Below are positions 1-9,426 of a stretch of 64,000 nucleotides of DNA, piece after piece. The stretch comes from Pseudomonas sp. B6002 (GTDB lineage Bacteria; Pseudomonadota; Gammaproteobacteria; Pseudomonadales; Pseudomonadaceae): contig NZ_JACAOY010000006.1 of NCBI RefSeq assembly GCF_013385985.1, forward strand, positions 202,119 through 266,118, in the 5' to 3' direction. The notes beneath the pieces were generated by a model that was given only the letters and a program-made list of their open reading frames with translations, had not been told where the DNA came from and did no database searches. Every line of letters starts with the position of its first letter. Within the stretch, counting starts at the first letter, position 1. The translations under genes were made by a program, and so were the position numbers.

Positions 1-867
1 GACCAAAACCTGATCGAAAAGCACGGTAAGGAACAGGGCCTGGACATCAAGGTGGATTGGAACAGCATTTCCGGCGCCACCGCGATGAATGAATCGCTGC
101 TGGCCGGCGCGCTGGACGTGGTCTCCGCTGGCGTGCCGCCAATGCTCACGCTGTGGGACCGCACCAAGGGCAAGCAGAACGTCAAGGCCATCGCCTCGCT
201 GGGCTCGATGCCCAACTACCTGCTCACCAACAACCCGAACGTGAAAACCCTCAAGGACTTCAGCGAGAAAGACCGTATCGCCGTGCCCGCCGCTGGCGTG
301 GGCTTCCAGTCTCGCACCTTGCAGATCGAGACCGCCAAGCAATTCGGCAATGACCAGTACAAGAAATTCGACGACATCTCCATCAGCCTGGCCCACCCCG
401 ATGCCACGGCGGCGTTGATTGCCGGTGGTTCGGAGATCAATGCGCATTTCTCCAGCCCACCGTTCCAGTACCAGGAACTGCTGAACCCCAATGTGCACAA
501 GGTGCTCAGTTCCTACGACATCCTGGGTGGGCAGGCGACGTTCAACGTGCTGTACACCACGCAGAAATTCCACGACGAAAACCCCAAGACCTACAAGGCG
601 TTCTATGACGCACTGGCCGAGGCTGAAAAAATCATCAAGGCCGATAAGCCAGCGGCCGCCAAGGCCTACATCCGCGTAGAACAGTCGAAACTGCCGTTGG
701 ATCTGGTGGAAAAGATCGTCCAGGATCCGGAAATCGACTTCACCATCGTGCCGCAGCGCACCTTCATCTACGCCGAGAAATTGCAGGAGCTGGGTGTGCT
801 GAAAAACAAGGCCGCCAGCTGGAAGGACTACTTCTTCGAAGAAGCCCACGGCGGCAACGGCAGCTGA
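1..867 (+). CDS. ABC transporter substrate-binding protein, NitT/TauT (sulfonate/nitrate) type, 5' end outside window
   Basis: The reading frame is open from base 1 and the first in-window codons already encode mature protein, so the start and signal peptide lie upstream. The visible 288 residues have the periplasmic binding protein type II fold of the SsuA/TauA/NrtA group: an N-terminal stretch asking whether a small molecule has been delivered (SGATAMNESLLAGALDV), a TLWDRTKGKQNVKAIASL segment, and a helical C-terminal lobe. Such proteins capture sulfonates, taurine, nitrate or thiamine precursors for an ABC importer. Its permease and ATPase genes should lie upstream; nothing transporter-like follows on this strand before the repeats. 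A sulfonate ligand is an inference from the sulfur genes 12 kb further on. Confidence 0.8.
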   Translation, partial: DQNLIEKHGKEQGLDIKVDWNSISGATAMNESLLAGALDVVSAGVPPMLTLWDRTKGKQNVKAIASLGSMPNYLLTNNPNVKTLKDFSEKDRIAVPAAGVGFQSRTLQIETAKQFGNDQYKKFDDISISLAHPDATAALIAGGSEINAHFSSPPFQYQELLNPNVHKVLSSYDILGGQATFNVLYTTQKFHDENPKTYKAFYDALAEAEKIIKADKPAAAKAYIRVEQSKLPLDLVEKIVQDPEIDFTIVPQRTFIYAEKLQELGVLKNKAASWKDYFFEEAHGGNGS

Positions 868-902
868 TCCGCAACCCGTTTCTGATACCGAACACGATCA
901 AC

Positions 903-991
903 TGTAGGAGCCGGCTTGCCGGCGATAGCGGTGGATCAGCCAGAACATTGATAGCAGACACACCGTCATCGCAGGCAAGCCAGCTCCCACA
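903..991. repeat. REP-like inverted repeat pair
   Basis: Two inverted arms, TGTAGGAGCCGGCTTGCCGGC at the left and GCAGGCAAGCCAGCTCCCACA at the right, flank about 45 bases. This is the short palindromic intergenic element typical of P. fluorescens genomes; it follows the stop of the binding-protein gene. Confidence 0.85.
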
Positions 992-1014
992 TTTGGATCT
1001 CTGTTGTGATCATC

Positions 1015-1105
1015 TGTAGGAGCCGGCTTGCCGGCGATAGCTGCGTGTCAGTCGATACATTCGGTAGCTGATACACCGATATCGCCGGCAAGCCGGCTCC
1101 TACAG
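1015..1105. repeat. REP-like inverted repeat pair
   Basis: A second copy of the same element, only 23 bases after the first, with arms TGTAGGAGCCGGCTTGCC and GGCAAGCCGGCTCCTACA. It separates the two convergent genes on either side. Confidence 0.85.
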
Positions 1106-1123
1106 AGGTGTTGTGTATCCCGT

Positions 1124-2020
1124 CTACTGCGCAATCAGACTGCGCTTGATCCAGTCATACAAGTCATTCCCCTCGCTCGACAACTCACTGTTGGCGCGCC
1201 GGCACAGGTAGTACTGGCGGCCGTCATTGACCTGCAGATCAAACAACTTCACCAGCTCACCACTCGCCACATGGGGCGCCACCAGCGGCTCGCGCAGCAG
1301 CGCGCAACCGAGGCCGGTGAGGGTGGCGGTGAGTGCCAGTTGGCCGTCTTCCAGCAGCAAGCCATTGAGCGCTGTGGTGTCGACTTCGGCGGCCTCGAAC
1401 CATTGGCCCCAGGTGCCGCGTTCTTCGTCGTGCAGCAACGGCAGTTCACTCAGCGCCTGGGGAGTGTCGATGGGCCCGTGCTGCGCCAGGAACGCGCGGC
1501 TGCAATAGGGCGTCACCGCGCCAGAGATCAACGGCTCGCTGTGGTAGCCCGGCCAATGCCCGGTGCCAAAGCGGATCGACAGGTCCGCTGCGTCGCTGGG
1601 GTAGCTGCGGTGGTTGGCGTAGGTCACGTTGATGTCCAGCGCCGGGTGATCCTTCAGGAAATTCGCAAGGCGCGGGATAAACAGGTTGATGCCAAACAGC
1701 GGGATCAGGCTGATGGTGACCTGGCGCGTCGCGCTTTTTTCGCGCACGTGTTCGGTGGCGCTGCGCAGTACCGCAAAGGCTGAGCGAATCGCACGGTAGT
1801 ACTCGCGACCTTCGTCGGTGAGCACCAGGTTGCGGCCCTGGCGCAAGGTCAGCGGCTGCTGCAAAAAGTCCTCGAGCAAATGCAACTGATGGCTGATGGC
1901 CGAGGCGGAGACGTCCAGCTCGCGGGCAGCGGCATTGACCCCGCCATGGCGCGCAAAGGCTTCGAACGTACGCACGGCACGCAGGGGAGGGTCATTGGCT
2001 AACTGTTCTGATTTATTCAT
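1124..2020 (-). CDS. LysR-family transcriptional regulator (GcvA-like)
   Basis: A 298-residue protein with an N-terminal winged helix-turn-helix at about residues 15-75 (GGVNAAARELDVSASAISHQ) and a LysR substrate-binding domain to the C-terminus, the usual length for the family. The HTH and the RxGxGxWPGY-like segment resemble the GcvA/amino-acid-metabolism branch. It is transcribed away from the livH-type operon with a 172-base gap, the classic arrangement for a LysR activator controlling its divergent neighbour. The most likely target is therefore the importer and thiazoline-hydrolysis operon; the inducer is unknown. Confidence 0.85.
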   Translation of the reverse strand: MNKSEQLANDPPLRAVRTFEAFARHGGVNAAARELDVSASAISHQLHLLEDFLQQPLTLRQGRNLVLTDEGREYYRAIRSAFAVLRSATEHVREKSATRQVTISLIPLFGINLFIPRLANFLKDHPALDINVTYANHRSYPSDAADLSIRFGTGHWPGYHSEPLISGAVTPYCSRAFLAQHGPIDTPQALSELPLLHDEERGTWGQWFEAAEVDTTALNGLLLEDGQLALTATLTGLGCALLREPLVAPHVASGELVKLFDLQVNDGRQYYLCRRANSELSSEGNDLYDWIKRSLIAQ

Positions 2021-2060
2021 GTATTGAATTAAATACCAACTTTATCGCCGAATAAAGAGC

Positions 2061-2088
2061 CATAAGTGCCGTATTTGCGGCATAAATG
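2061..2088. promoter_or_regulatory. Interrupted dyad between lysR and livH, candidate LysR site
   Basis: TGCCG and CGGCA arms separated by six bases, with the A/T-rich flanks also partly symmetric. It sits in the divergent gap about 40 bases from the regulator start and about 105 from livH, where a LysR operator is expected. Position and symmetry only; unverified. Confidence 0.35.
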
Positions 2089-2192
2089 GCCTGTTCTATG
2101 TTGGGTATAACGATATGACTTTCTGATATTTGATAAAAACAGAATAGATGCTTAGTGTGCCGCCCTTGTACGCACTGAGGTCGATGGTCCTG

Positions 2193-3136
2193 ATGGATGG
2201 GTTTATCCAACAACTGCTCAACGGTTTGATGACGGGCAGTCTCTACGCGCTGGTGGCCCTGGGTTACACCATGGTCTACGGCATTTTGCGCATCATCAAC
2301 TTCGCCCATGGCGACGTGTTGATGATCGGCGCGCTGGTGGGCTTGTCGGTGATCCGCCTGTTGCAGGCGACCTGGCCCGCCTTGCCGCCGGTGCTGGTGT
2401 TGCTCTGCGCCACTGTTGTCGCCATGGCCTTCTGCGCGGTGCTGGCGGTAGTGATCGAGCGTGTTGCCTATCGCCGCCTGCGCCATGCCCCGCGCCTGGC
2501 ACCGTTGATCAGTGGCATCGGTGTGTCGCTGCTGCTGCAAACCGTTGCCATGCTGGTGTGGACGCGCAACCCGCAGATGTTCCCGCAATTGCTGCCCCTG
2601 GCGCCGATTGAAGTGCTGGCCGGCGCCTCCCCGCACCCGGCGATCACCAACGTGACGGCCCTTACCACCATCGCCATCGCCGTTTCGGTGATGGTCGCGC
2701 TGCTGGTGTTGGTGGAGCGCACGCGCTTCGGCCGGGCCATGCGCGCCGTGGCAGAAAACCCGCAAGTGGCGAGCCTGATGGGTATCAACCCCAACCGCAT
2801 CATTGTCATCACCTTTGCCATTGGCGGCGCGCTTGCCGCGTTGGCGGGGATCATGATGGCCAGCAACTACGGCAGCGCGCATTTCTACATGGGCTTTTTG
2901 CCCGGCATCAAGGCCTTCACCGCAGCCGTGCTGGGCGGTATCGGCAACCTCAAGGGCGCCATGCTCGGCGGCCTGTTGCTGGGGCTGATCGAAGCCCTGG
3001 GTACCGGCTATTTGGGTTCGGCTACCAACGGCGTGTTTGGCAGCAATTACCAGGATGTGTTTGCCTTTATCGTGTTGATCGCGGTGCTGGTGTTCCGGCC
3101 TTCGGGCTTGCTGGGCGAACGTTTGGCGACCCGCGC

Positions 3137-3140
<4 letters not shown>
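2193..3140 (+). CDS. livH: Branched-chain amino acid-type ABC transporter permease LivH
   Basis: Integral membrane permease of about 315 residues, one of two forming the channel of a HAAT-family importer. The sequence contains the family hallmark near the N-terminus (GLMTGSLYALVALGYTMVYG, then INFAHGD) and the cytoplasmic loop that docks the ATPases (AENPQVASLMGIN). I start at the ATG giving MDGFIQQ because conserved LivH homology begins there; an ATG 45 bases upstream is open but adds non-conserved residues. The stop overlaps the next start as ATGA. The operon makes the ligand more likely a cysteine precursor or other amino-acid-like compound than leucine itself (inference). Confidence 0.9.
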
Positions 3141-4218
<1,078 letters not shown>

Positions 4219-4222
<4 letters not shown>

Positions 4223-4992
4223 ACGCACCGTTGTTGCAGATTGACAAGGTCAACAAACACTTCGGCGGCGTTGCGGCGCTGACCGACGTGAGCCTGAGTA
4301 TCCAGCCCGGCGAAATCTACGGGTTGATCGGCCCCAATGGCGCGGGCAAGACCACCTTCTTCAATGTGATGACCGGCCTCTACACCCCGGATTCCGGGCG
4401 TTTCCAGCTCGATGGCCGGGACTACACGCCCACCGGTGTGCACCGGGTGGCCGAAGCCGGCATTGCCCGAACCTTCCAGAATATCCGCCTGTTCAACGCC
4501 ATGAGCGCCCTGGAAAACGTCATGGTCGGGCGCCATGTGCGCACCCGCAACGGCCTGTGGGCGGCGCTGAGTCAGCATCGTCGGGCGCGTGAGGAAGAAG
4601 CGCAAACCCGAGCCCACGCCCATCGCCTGCTGGCGTATGTGGGCCTGGCCGGGTTTGCCCATTACCGCGCCGACAGCCTCAGCTACGGCCATCAGCGCCG
4701 CCTGGAAATCGCCCGCGCCCTGGCCACCGAACCGCGCCTGCTGGCGCTGGATGAACCGGCAGCCGGCATGAACGCCAGCGAAAAAGTGCAACTACGTGGC
4801 CTGCTGGAAAAGATCCGCGACGACGGCCACACGCTGCTGCTGATCGAGCACGACGTGAAGCTGGTGATGGGCGTGTGCGACCGCATCAGCGTGCTCGATT
4901 ACGGCCAAGTCATCGCTGTGGGCCCACCCGCCGATGTGCGCCAGCACCCGGCTGTGATCCAGGCCTACCTGGGAGCCAGTGCCCATGTCTGA
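4219..4992 (+). CDS. livG: ABC transporter ATP-binding protein LivG
   Basis: A 257-residue ATPase. Walker A is GPNGAGKTTFFNV, the signature motif is the family's degenerate LSYGHQRRLEIARAL, Walker B LLALDEPAAGMN, followed by the H-loop IEHDVK. The LivG-specific ARTFQNIRLF segment is present. The same frame is open far upstream, but the ATG overlapping the livM stop fits operon spacing and the conserved start (MNAPLLQIDKVNKHFGG). Energises the importer with LivF. Confidence 0.92.
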
Positions 4993-5701
4993 AGCCCTGT
5001 TGAGTGTCGACGGTTTGCAAGTGCGCTACGGCGCCATCGAAGCCGTCAAATCCCTGGACCTGCAGATCCACGAAGGCGAGCGCGTCACGCTGATCGGTGC
5101 CAATGGCGCTGGCAAGACCTCCAGCCTCAAGGCCCTCACCGGGTTGCTGCCTGCGACCAGAGGCGAGATCCGCTTTGCGGGGCGTTCGATCCGCGGCGCA
5201 GCGCCCGACCAACTGCTGCGCCAGGGCATCGCCATGGTCCCCGAAGGGCGCGGGATCTTTGCGCGCATGAGCGTGCTGGAAAACCTGCAAGCCGGTGCCT
5301 TCCTGCGCCGTGACAACACGCAGGTGCAGCGTGAAATGCGCCAGTTGTTCGACCACTTCCCGCGCCTGCAGGAACGCCTGCACCAGTCGGCCGGCCTGCT
5401 GTCGGGCGGCGAGCAGCAGATGCTCGCGCTGGCTCGTGCACTGTTGTCTCGCCCGCGCTTGCTGATCCTCGATGAGCCGTCCATGGGCCTGGCACCGATC
5501 ATGGTGGAGAAGATTTTCCAGGTGATCGATGACGTGTGCCGCCAGGGCATGACCCTGTTGCTGGTGGAGCAGAACGCACGGCTGGCGCTGCAGGTCACCG
5601 ACCGCGCCTACGTGATGGACACCGGCCGTATCAGCCTCACGGGGCCGTCCCAGGATTTGCTTGAACACCCCGAGGTGCGCAGTGCGTACCTCGGCGAATA
5701 G
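4985..5701 (+). CDS. livF: ABC transporter ATP-binding protein LivF
   Basis: A 238-residue ATPase, the second of the pair. Walker A GANGAGKTSSLKAL, signature LLSGGEQQMLALARALL, Walker B LLILDEPSMGLAP and H-loop VEQNARLAL are all intact and match LivF spacing. The ATG chosen lies within the last codons of livG. A GTG six bases earlier is possible but less likely. Confidence 0.92.
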   Translation: MSEALLSVDGLQVRYGAIEAVKSLDLQIHEGERVTLIGANGAGKTSSLKALTGLLPATRGEIRFAGRSIRGAAPDQLLRQGIAMVPEGRGIFARMSVLENLQAGAFLRRDNTQVQREMRQLFDHFPRLQERLHQSAGLLSGGEQQMLALARALLSRPRLLILDEPSMGLAPIMVEKIFQVIDDVCRQGMTLLLVEQNARLALQVTDRAYVMDTGRISLTGPSQDLLEHPEVRSAYLGE

Positions 5702-5767
5702 ATCACCCATGACGCTACCGGACGCCCGGCGTGTTCCGACCCGCCTGAAAACCAGCAGGAACCCCAG

Positions 5768-6907
5768 ATGAACACATTGAAGAAAACCGCACTGATCGGC
5801 CTGGCCCTCAGCAGCCTCGCCAGCGCCGTGGCCCAGGCCGACCAGACCGTGCTGATCGGCTTGGCTGGCCCACTCACCGGCCCGTCCGCACGGATCGGCA
5901 AGGACCTGGAAAACGGCGCGCAACTGGCCATCGACCAAGCCAACGCCAAGCACCCGAAAATCAACGGTGAAGCCGTGACGTTCAAGCTGGTCTCCGAAGA
6001 CGACCAGTCCGACCCGCGCACCGCCGTGACCGTGGCCCAGCGCCTGGTGGATGAAGGCGTGGTCGGCGTGGTCGGCCACTGGAACACCGGCACCAGCATC
6101 CCGGCTGCGCGGGTGTACCACGACGCCGGCATTGCCCAGGTCGCCCCGGTTGCCACCGGCCACGCCTATACCCAGCAGGGTTTCGACACCAGCTTTCGGA
6201 TCATGGGCCATGACGACGATGGCGGCCGCGTGGCCGGCGACTATGCTTTGAATACCCTGAAAGCCAAGCGCATCGCCGTGATCGACGACCGCACCGCGTT
6301 CGGCCAGGGCCTGGCCGACCAGTTCGTCAAGGCCATCGAGGCGGGCGGCGCAACGGTGGTGGGCCGCGAATACGTGGACGACAAGACCATCGACTTCAGC
6401 GCCGTGCTCACCAACATCCGCAGCCAGAACCCGGACCTGATCTTCTTCGGCGGCGTCGACTCCCAGGCCGCACCGCTGGCCCGACGCATCAAGCAACTGG
6501 GCATCAAGGCACCGTTGATGGGCGCGGGCGGGTTTGTCAGCCAGACCTTCCTGCAACTGGCGCAGAACGAAGGCGAGGGCGTGATCGCCCTGGAACCGGG
6601 CCTGGCGGTCGCGCAGATGCCGGGCGGCAAGGCGTTCGAGCAGGCTTACAAGGCGCGCTACAAGGCCAACATCGAGCTGCATGCGCCGTTCGCCTACGAC
6701 GGCGTCGGCGTGCTGGTGGCGGCGATTGAAAAGGCCGACTCGGTGGATCCGCAGAAGTACCTGCCGGTGTTGCACGCCATTAGCTACCCGGGCGTAACCG
6801 GCACTATCGCGTTCGATGCCGAGGGCAACTTGAAGAAGCCGTCGTTCACCGTTTACCAGGTCAAAGCCAACCAATGGCAGCCCGTAAGCGTGGCCGGCGG
6901 TCAATAA
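5768..6907 (+). CDS. Periplasmic binding protein of the Liv-type importer (LivK-like)
   Basis: A 379-residue secreted receptor. Residues 1-24 are a Sec signal peptide ending AVAQA, cleaved before DQTVLIGLAGP; the rest is a type I periplasmic binding fold, with the GPLTGPSARIGKDLENGAQLAIDQAN start and the FGGVDSQAAPLARRIKQLGIKAPLMGAGG strand typical of Leu/Ile/Val receptors. AGGAA lies upstream of the ATG. Placing the receptor last in the cluster, 66 bases after livF, is unusual but common in Pseudomonas. It decides the ligand of the system; sequence alone does not tell whether this is an amino acid, ATC or another compound. Confidence 0.88.
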   Translation: MNTLKKTALIGLALSSLASAVAQADQTVLIGLAGPLTGPSARIGKDLENGAQLAIDQANAKHPKINGEAVTFKLVSEDDQSDPRTAVTVAQRLVDEGVVGVVGHWNTGTSIPAARVYHDAGIAQVAPVATGHAYTQQGFDTSFRIMGHDDDGGRVAGDYALNTLKAKRIAVIDDRTAFGQGLADQFVKAIEAGGATVVGREYVDDKTIDFSAVLTNIRSQNPDLIFFGGVDSQAAPLARRIKQLGIKAPLMGAGGFVSQTFLQLAQNEGEGVIALEPGLAVAQMPGGKAFEQAYKARYKANIELHAPFAYDGVGVLVAAIEKADSVDPQKYLPVLHAISYPGVTGTIAFDAEGNLKKPSFTVYQVKANQWQPVSVAGGQ

Positions 6908-6917
6908 ACAGGTCGAC

Positions 6918-7006
6918 TGTAGGAGCCGGCTTGCCGGCGATGGCGGTCTATCAGCCAAGGATGTACAGGCTGGCACACCGCGATCGCCGGCAAGCCAGCT
7001 CCCACA
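6918..7006. repeat. REP-like inverted repeat pair
   Basis: Arms TGTAGGAGCCGGCTTGCCGG and CCGGCAAGCCAGCTCCCACA flank about 50 bases between the importer and the hydrolase genes. It may act as an mRNA-stabilising or attenuating element between transporter and enzyme cistrons (inference). Confidence 0.85.
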
Positions 7007-7027
7007 TTGGTTTGGAGGAGAGATGAA

Positions 7028-7510
7028 ATGAGCAAGCTGGAAGGTGAACTGGGCATTCTTGCCCGTCGGCGGATCGAGGCCGAAATCATCAAGCCGATCT
7101 ACGAGATTCTCAAGCGCGAGCAGGGCCAGGCATTTGCCGCGGCCGTGATCGGCGAGGCCGTGGGCAACGCGGCGATCCAGGCCGGCAAACATTTTGCCGC
7201 GCTGGAAGAGCAGGGCGCCGACCTCAAGAGCTTTGTCGAACTGCAAGTGCTGTGGGAGAAGGATGACGCCCTCAAGGTCGAGATCATCGCCAGCGATGCC
7301 GAGCACTACGATTACGACGTCAAGCGTTGCCGCTACGCCGAGATGTACCACGAAATGGGCCTGGGCGAGATCGGCCACCTGCTGTCGTGCAACCGCGACG
7401 AGCTGTTTATCGTCGGCTACAACCCCGACATCGAACTGACCCGCACCCAGACCATCATGGACGGTGCCCATCACTGTGACTTCCGCTACCGGGCCAAGCC
7501 TCATGAATGA
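7028..7510 (+). CDS. L-2-amino-thiazoline-4-carboxylate (ATC) hydrolase-like protein
   Basis: A 160-residue soluble protein. The block CRYAEMYHEMGLGEIGHLL followed by SCNRDE and a terminal HHCDFRYR is the signature I associate with the L-ATC hydrolase family (AtcB/TsB), which opens the thiazoline ring to N-carbamoyl-L-cysteine. Candidate functional residues are the His in YHEMGLGEIGH and the Cys in LLSCNRD and HHCDF. I start at ATGAGCAAG, which has a strong GGAGGAGA site; the upstream in-frame GTG is within the repeat boundary. Its TGA overlaps the next ATG. The partner gene, an N-carbamoyl amino acid amidohydrolase, completes the known pathway, which supports the call. Function is from family plus context. 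Confidence 0.75.
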   Translation: MSKLEGELGILARRRIEAEIIKPIYEILKREQGQAFAAAVIGEAVGNAAIQAGKHFAALEEQGADLKSFVELQVLWEKDDALKVEIIASDAEHYDYDVKRCRYAEMYHEMGLGEIGHLLSCNRDELFIVGYNPDIELTRTQTIMDGAHHCDFRYRAKPHE

Positions 7511-8738
7511 TCACGCACGGGTAAACGGCGAGCGCCTGTGGGACTCGCTGATGGACATGGCAACGATCGGCGCCACCGAAAAGGGCGGCGTCTCGCGCCT
7601 GGCCCTCACCGATGAGGACCGCCGTGGCCGCGACCTGTTTGTGCAATGGTGCACGGCGGCCGGGTGCAGCATTCGCGTGGACGCGATGGGCAATATCTTC
7701 GCGCGCCGCGCCGGTCGCCACGACCAGCTGGCCCCGGTGCTGACCGGCTCCCATGGCGACTCTCAACCCTTCGGTGGCAAGTACGACGGCATCTACGGCG
7801 TGCTCGCCGGGCTGGAAGTGCTGCGCACCTTGAACGACCTGGGCATTGAAACCGACCGGCCCATCGAAGTGGTCAACTGGACCAACGAAGAAGGCTCACG
7901 CTTCGCTCCGGCGATGATTTCATCGGGCGTCTACGCCGGTGTCTTTGACTTGGAATACGGTTTGTCCCGCGAGGATAAAGCGGGGGTGACCATTGGCGAG
8001 GCGCTGAAAGAAATCGGCTATGCCGGCGCACATCCGGTGGGCGGCCAGGCGATACACGCCGCGTTCGAACTGCACATCGAACAAGGCCCGATCCTTGAAG
8101 CCCAGGGCATCACCATCGGCGTCGTCACCGGCGCCCAGGGCCAACGCTGGTATGAAGTGGAACTGAGCGGGCGCAGCGCCCACGCCGGTACCACGCCCAT
8201 GGACCATCGCCTGGATGCCTTGCTCGGTTTTGCCCGTGTCGTCGAGGCAGTGAACGGCCTGGGGCTGGAACAAGGTGCCGAAGGGCGCGCCACGGTGGGT
8301 ATGGCGAACATCTTCCCCAACTCACGCAACGTGGTGCCGGGCCGGGTGTTTTTCAGCGTGGAATTCCGTCACCCGGACGAAGCAGTCCTGGCGCGCCAGG
8401 ATCAGCAACTGCGCGACGCCGTGGCCCGTATCGCCGAGGGCATCGGCTTGCAGCACAGCGTGAAGCAGATCTTCCAGTACGCGCCAATTGCCTTCGACAG
8501 CGACTGTGTAGAAGTGGTACGTGCCTCGGCTGAAAAGCTCGGCCACAGCCACCGGCCAATGATCTCCGGTGCCGGGCACGACGCCTGCTACCTCAACCAG
8601 GTCGCGCCCACTGCGATGATCTTTGTGCCGTGTGTGGACGGGTTGAGCCATAACGAAGCCGAGGCCATCTCTCCCGAGTGGTCGACAGCCGGCGCCGATG
8701 TGCTGTTGCAGGCCATCCTGGCCAAATCCCGGCGCTGA
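7503..8738 (+). CDS. M20-family N-carbamoyl-L-amino acid (cysteine) amidohydrolase, AtcC-like
   Basis: A 411-residue metal-dependent amidase of the hydantoinase/carbamoylase group. Metal-ligand motifs are visible in order: GSHGDSQPFGGKYDG (His and Asp), NEEGSRF (Glu), ELHIEQGP (His), and near the end GLSHNEAE (His); GRSAHAGTTPM and GAGHDACYL form the dimerisation and substrate regions. The second-position residue of the first motif, Gly in SHGD where many relatives have Ile/Leu, is a small deviation. It removes CO2 and ammonia from N-carbamoyl amino acids. Overlap with the ATC hydrolase gene (ATGAATGA) argues that the substrate is N-carbamoyl-L-cysteine, yielding L-cysteine. Confidence 0.82.
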   Translation: MNDHARVNGERLWDSLMDMATIGATEKGGVSRLALTDEDRRGRDLFVQWCTAAGCSIRVDAMGNIFARRAGRHDQLAPVLTGSHGDSQPFGGKYDGIYGVLAGLEVLRTLNDLGIETDRPIEVVNWTNEEGSRFAPAMISSGVYAGVFDLEYGLSREDKAGVTIGEALKEIGYAGAHPVGGQAIHAAFELHIEQGPILEAQGITIGVVTGAQGQRWYEVELSGRSAHAGTTPMDHRLDALLGFARVVEAVNGLGLEQGAEGRATVGMANIFPNSRNVVPGRVFFSVEFRHPDEAVLARQDQQLRDAVARIAEGIGLQHSVKQIFQYAPIAFDSDCVEVVRASAEKLGHSHRPMISGAGHDACYLNQVAPTAMIFVPCVDGLSHNEAEAISPEWSTAGADVLLQAILAKSRR

Positions 8739-8835
8739 CAAGCGGCGATCAAACAGCACGTACATCCAATTTTCATCACCCCCGCCCACGGCACACTCCC
8801 CTCATCGCTGATCTTTCAAGGCAGAGGGGAGCACC

Positions 8836-9426
8836 ATGGACCCAGCACCAGAGACAGGGCCCGACGAAGTCGTCACCCTGGTCGTCAAACACCTGATCAA
8901 GAAAGGCCTTGAGGCCGACTATGAAGCCTGGCTGCGGCGCATTGTGCGCATCGCCGGTGAGCGCCCCGGCCACCTCGGCGTGGACGTGGTGCGCAGTCAA
9001 CAGAACGGCCTGGCGCTGTTCACCTGCGTATTGCGCTACCGCTCCACCGACGCGCTGGAGCGCTGGCTCGACTCCCCCGAACGCAACGACCTGATCGCCG
9101 AAGCTGCGCCCATGCTGGCCGACGGCGACAAGACCGAAGTCGGCGGCGTCAACGAGTTCTGGTTCTCGCCCCTGGCCGACAGCGCCGCCAAGCCGCCACG
9201 CTGGAAGCAGGCGGTGGTCACCCTGTTCGTGATCCTGCCGCTGACCCTGCTGGTGCCGCTGGTGTGGGGCCCGGTCCTGCGCCTGCATCCCTTTCTCTCC
9301 AACTACGTGGTTGCCACCTTCCTGGTGACCCTGACCATCGTGTTGCTGGTGGTCTACCTGTTGATGCCGGCGGCTACCCGGCTGTTCGCTCCCTGGCTTG
9401 AAGCCTCTGTAAAGGAAATCCTATGA
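8836..9426 (+). CDS. Membrane-anchored antibiotic-biosynthesis-monooxygenase (ABM) domain protein
   Basis: 196 residues in two parts. Residues about 10-110 form a ferredoxin-like ABM domain (VTLVVKHLIKKGLEADYEAWLRRI, then GHLGVDVV), a fold used by small heme-degrading and quinone-type monooxygenases. Residues about 130-185 contain two hydrophobic helices (VVTLFVILPLTLLVPLVW and YVVATFLVTLTIVLLVVYLL), so the protein is likely anchored in the inner membrane with the ABM domain outside the bilayer. AGAGGGGAGC precedes the start. Its TGA overlaps the next gene's ATG. Enzymatic activity is not shown; it may bind the substrate or product of the amidohydrolase. Confidence 0.7.
   Translation: MDPAPETGPDEVVTLVVKHLIKKGLEADYEAWLRRIVRIAGERPGHLGVDVVRSQQNGLALFTCVLRYRSTDALERWLDSPERNDLIAEAAPMLADGDKTEVGGVNEFWFSPLADSAAKPPRWKQAVVTLFVILPLTLLVPLVWGPVLRLHPFLSNYVVATFLVTLTIVLLVVYLLMPAATRLFAPWLEASVKEIL

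Noticed and set aside
903-1105. Possible CRISPR-like spacing of repeats
   Set aside because: Each element is a pair of inverted arms, spacers vary in length and there are only single pairs or duplicates; no cas genes are near.
4910-7504. Long open frame on the minus strand opposite livG, livF and livK
   Set aside because: It is the antisense of well-defined ABC transporter and receptor genes in high-GC DNA; protein composition (Ala/Gly/His/Gln/Arg-rich, no domains) is typical of a mirror frame.
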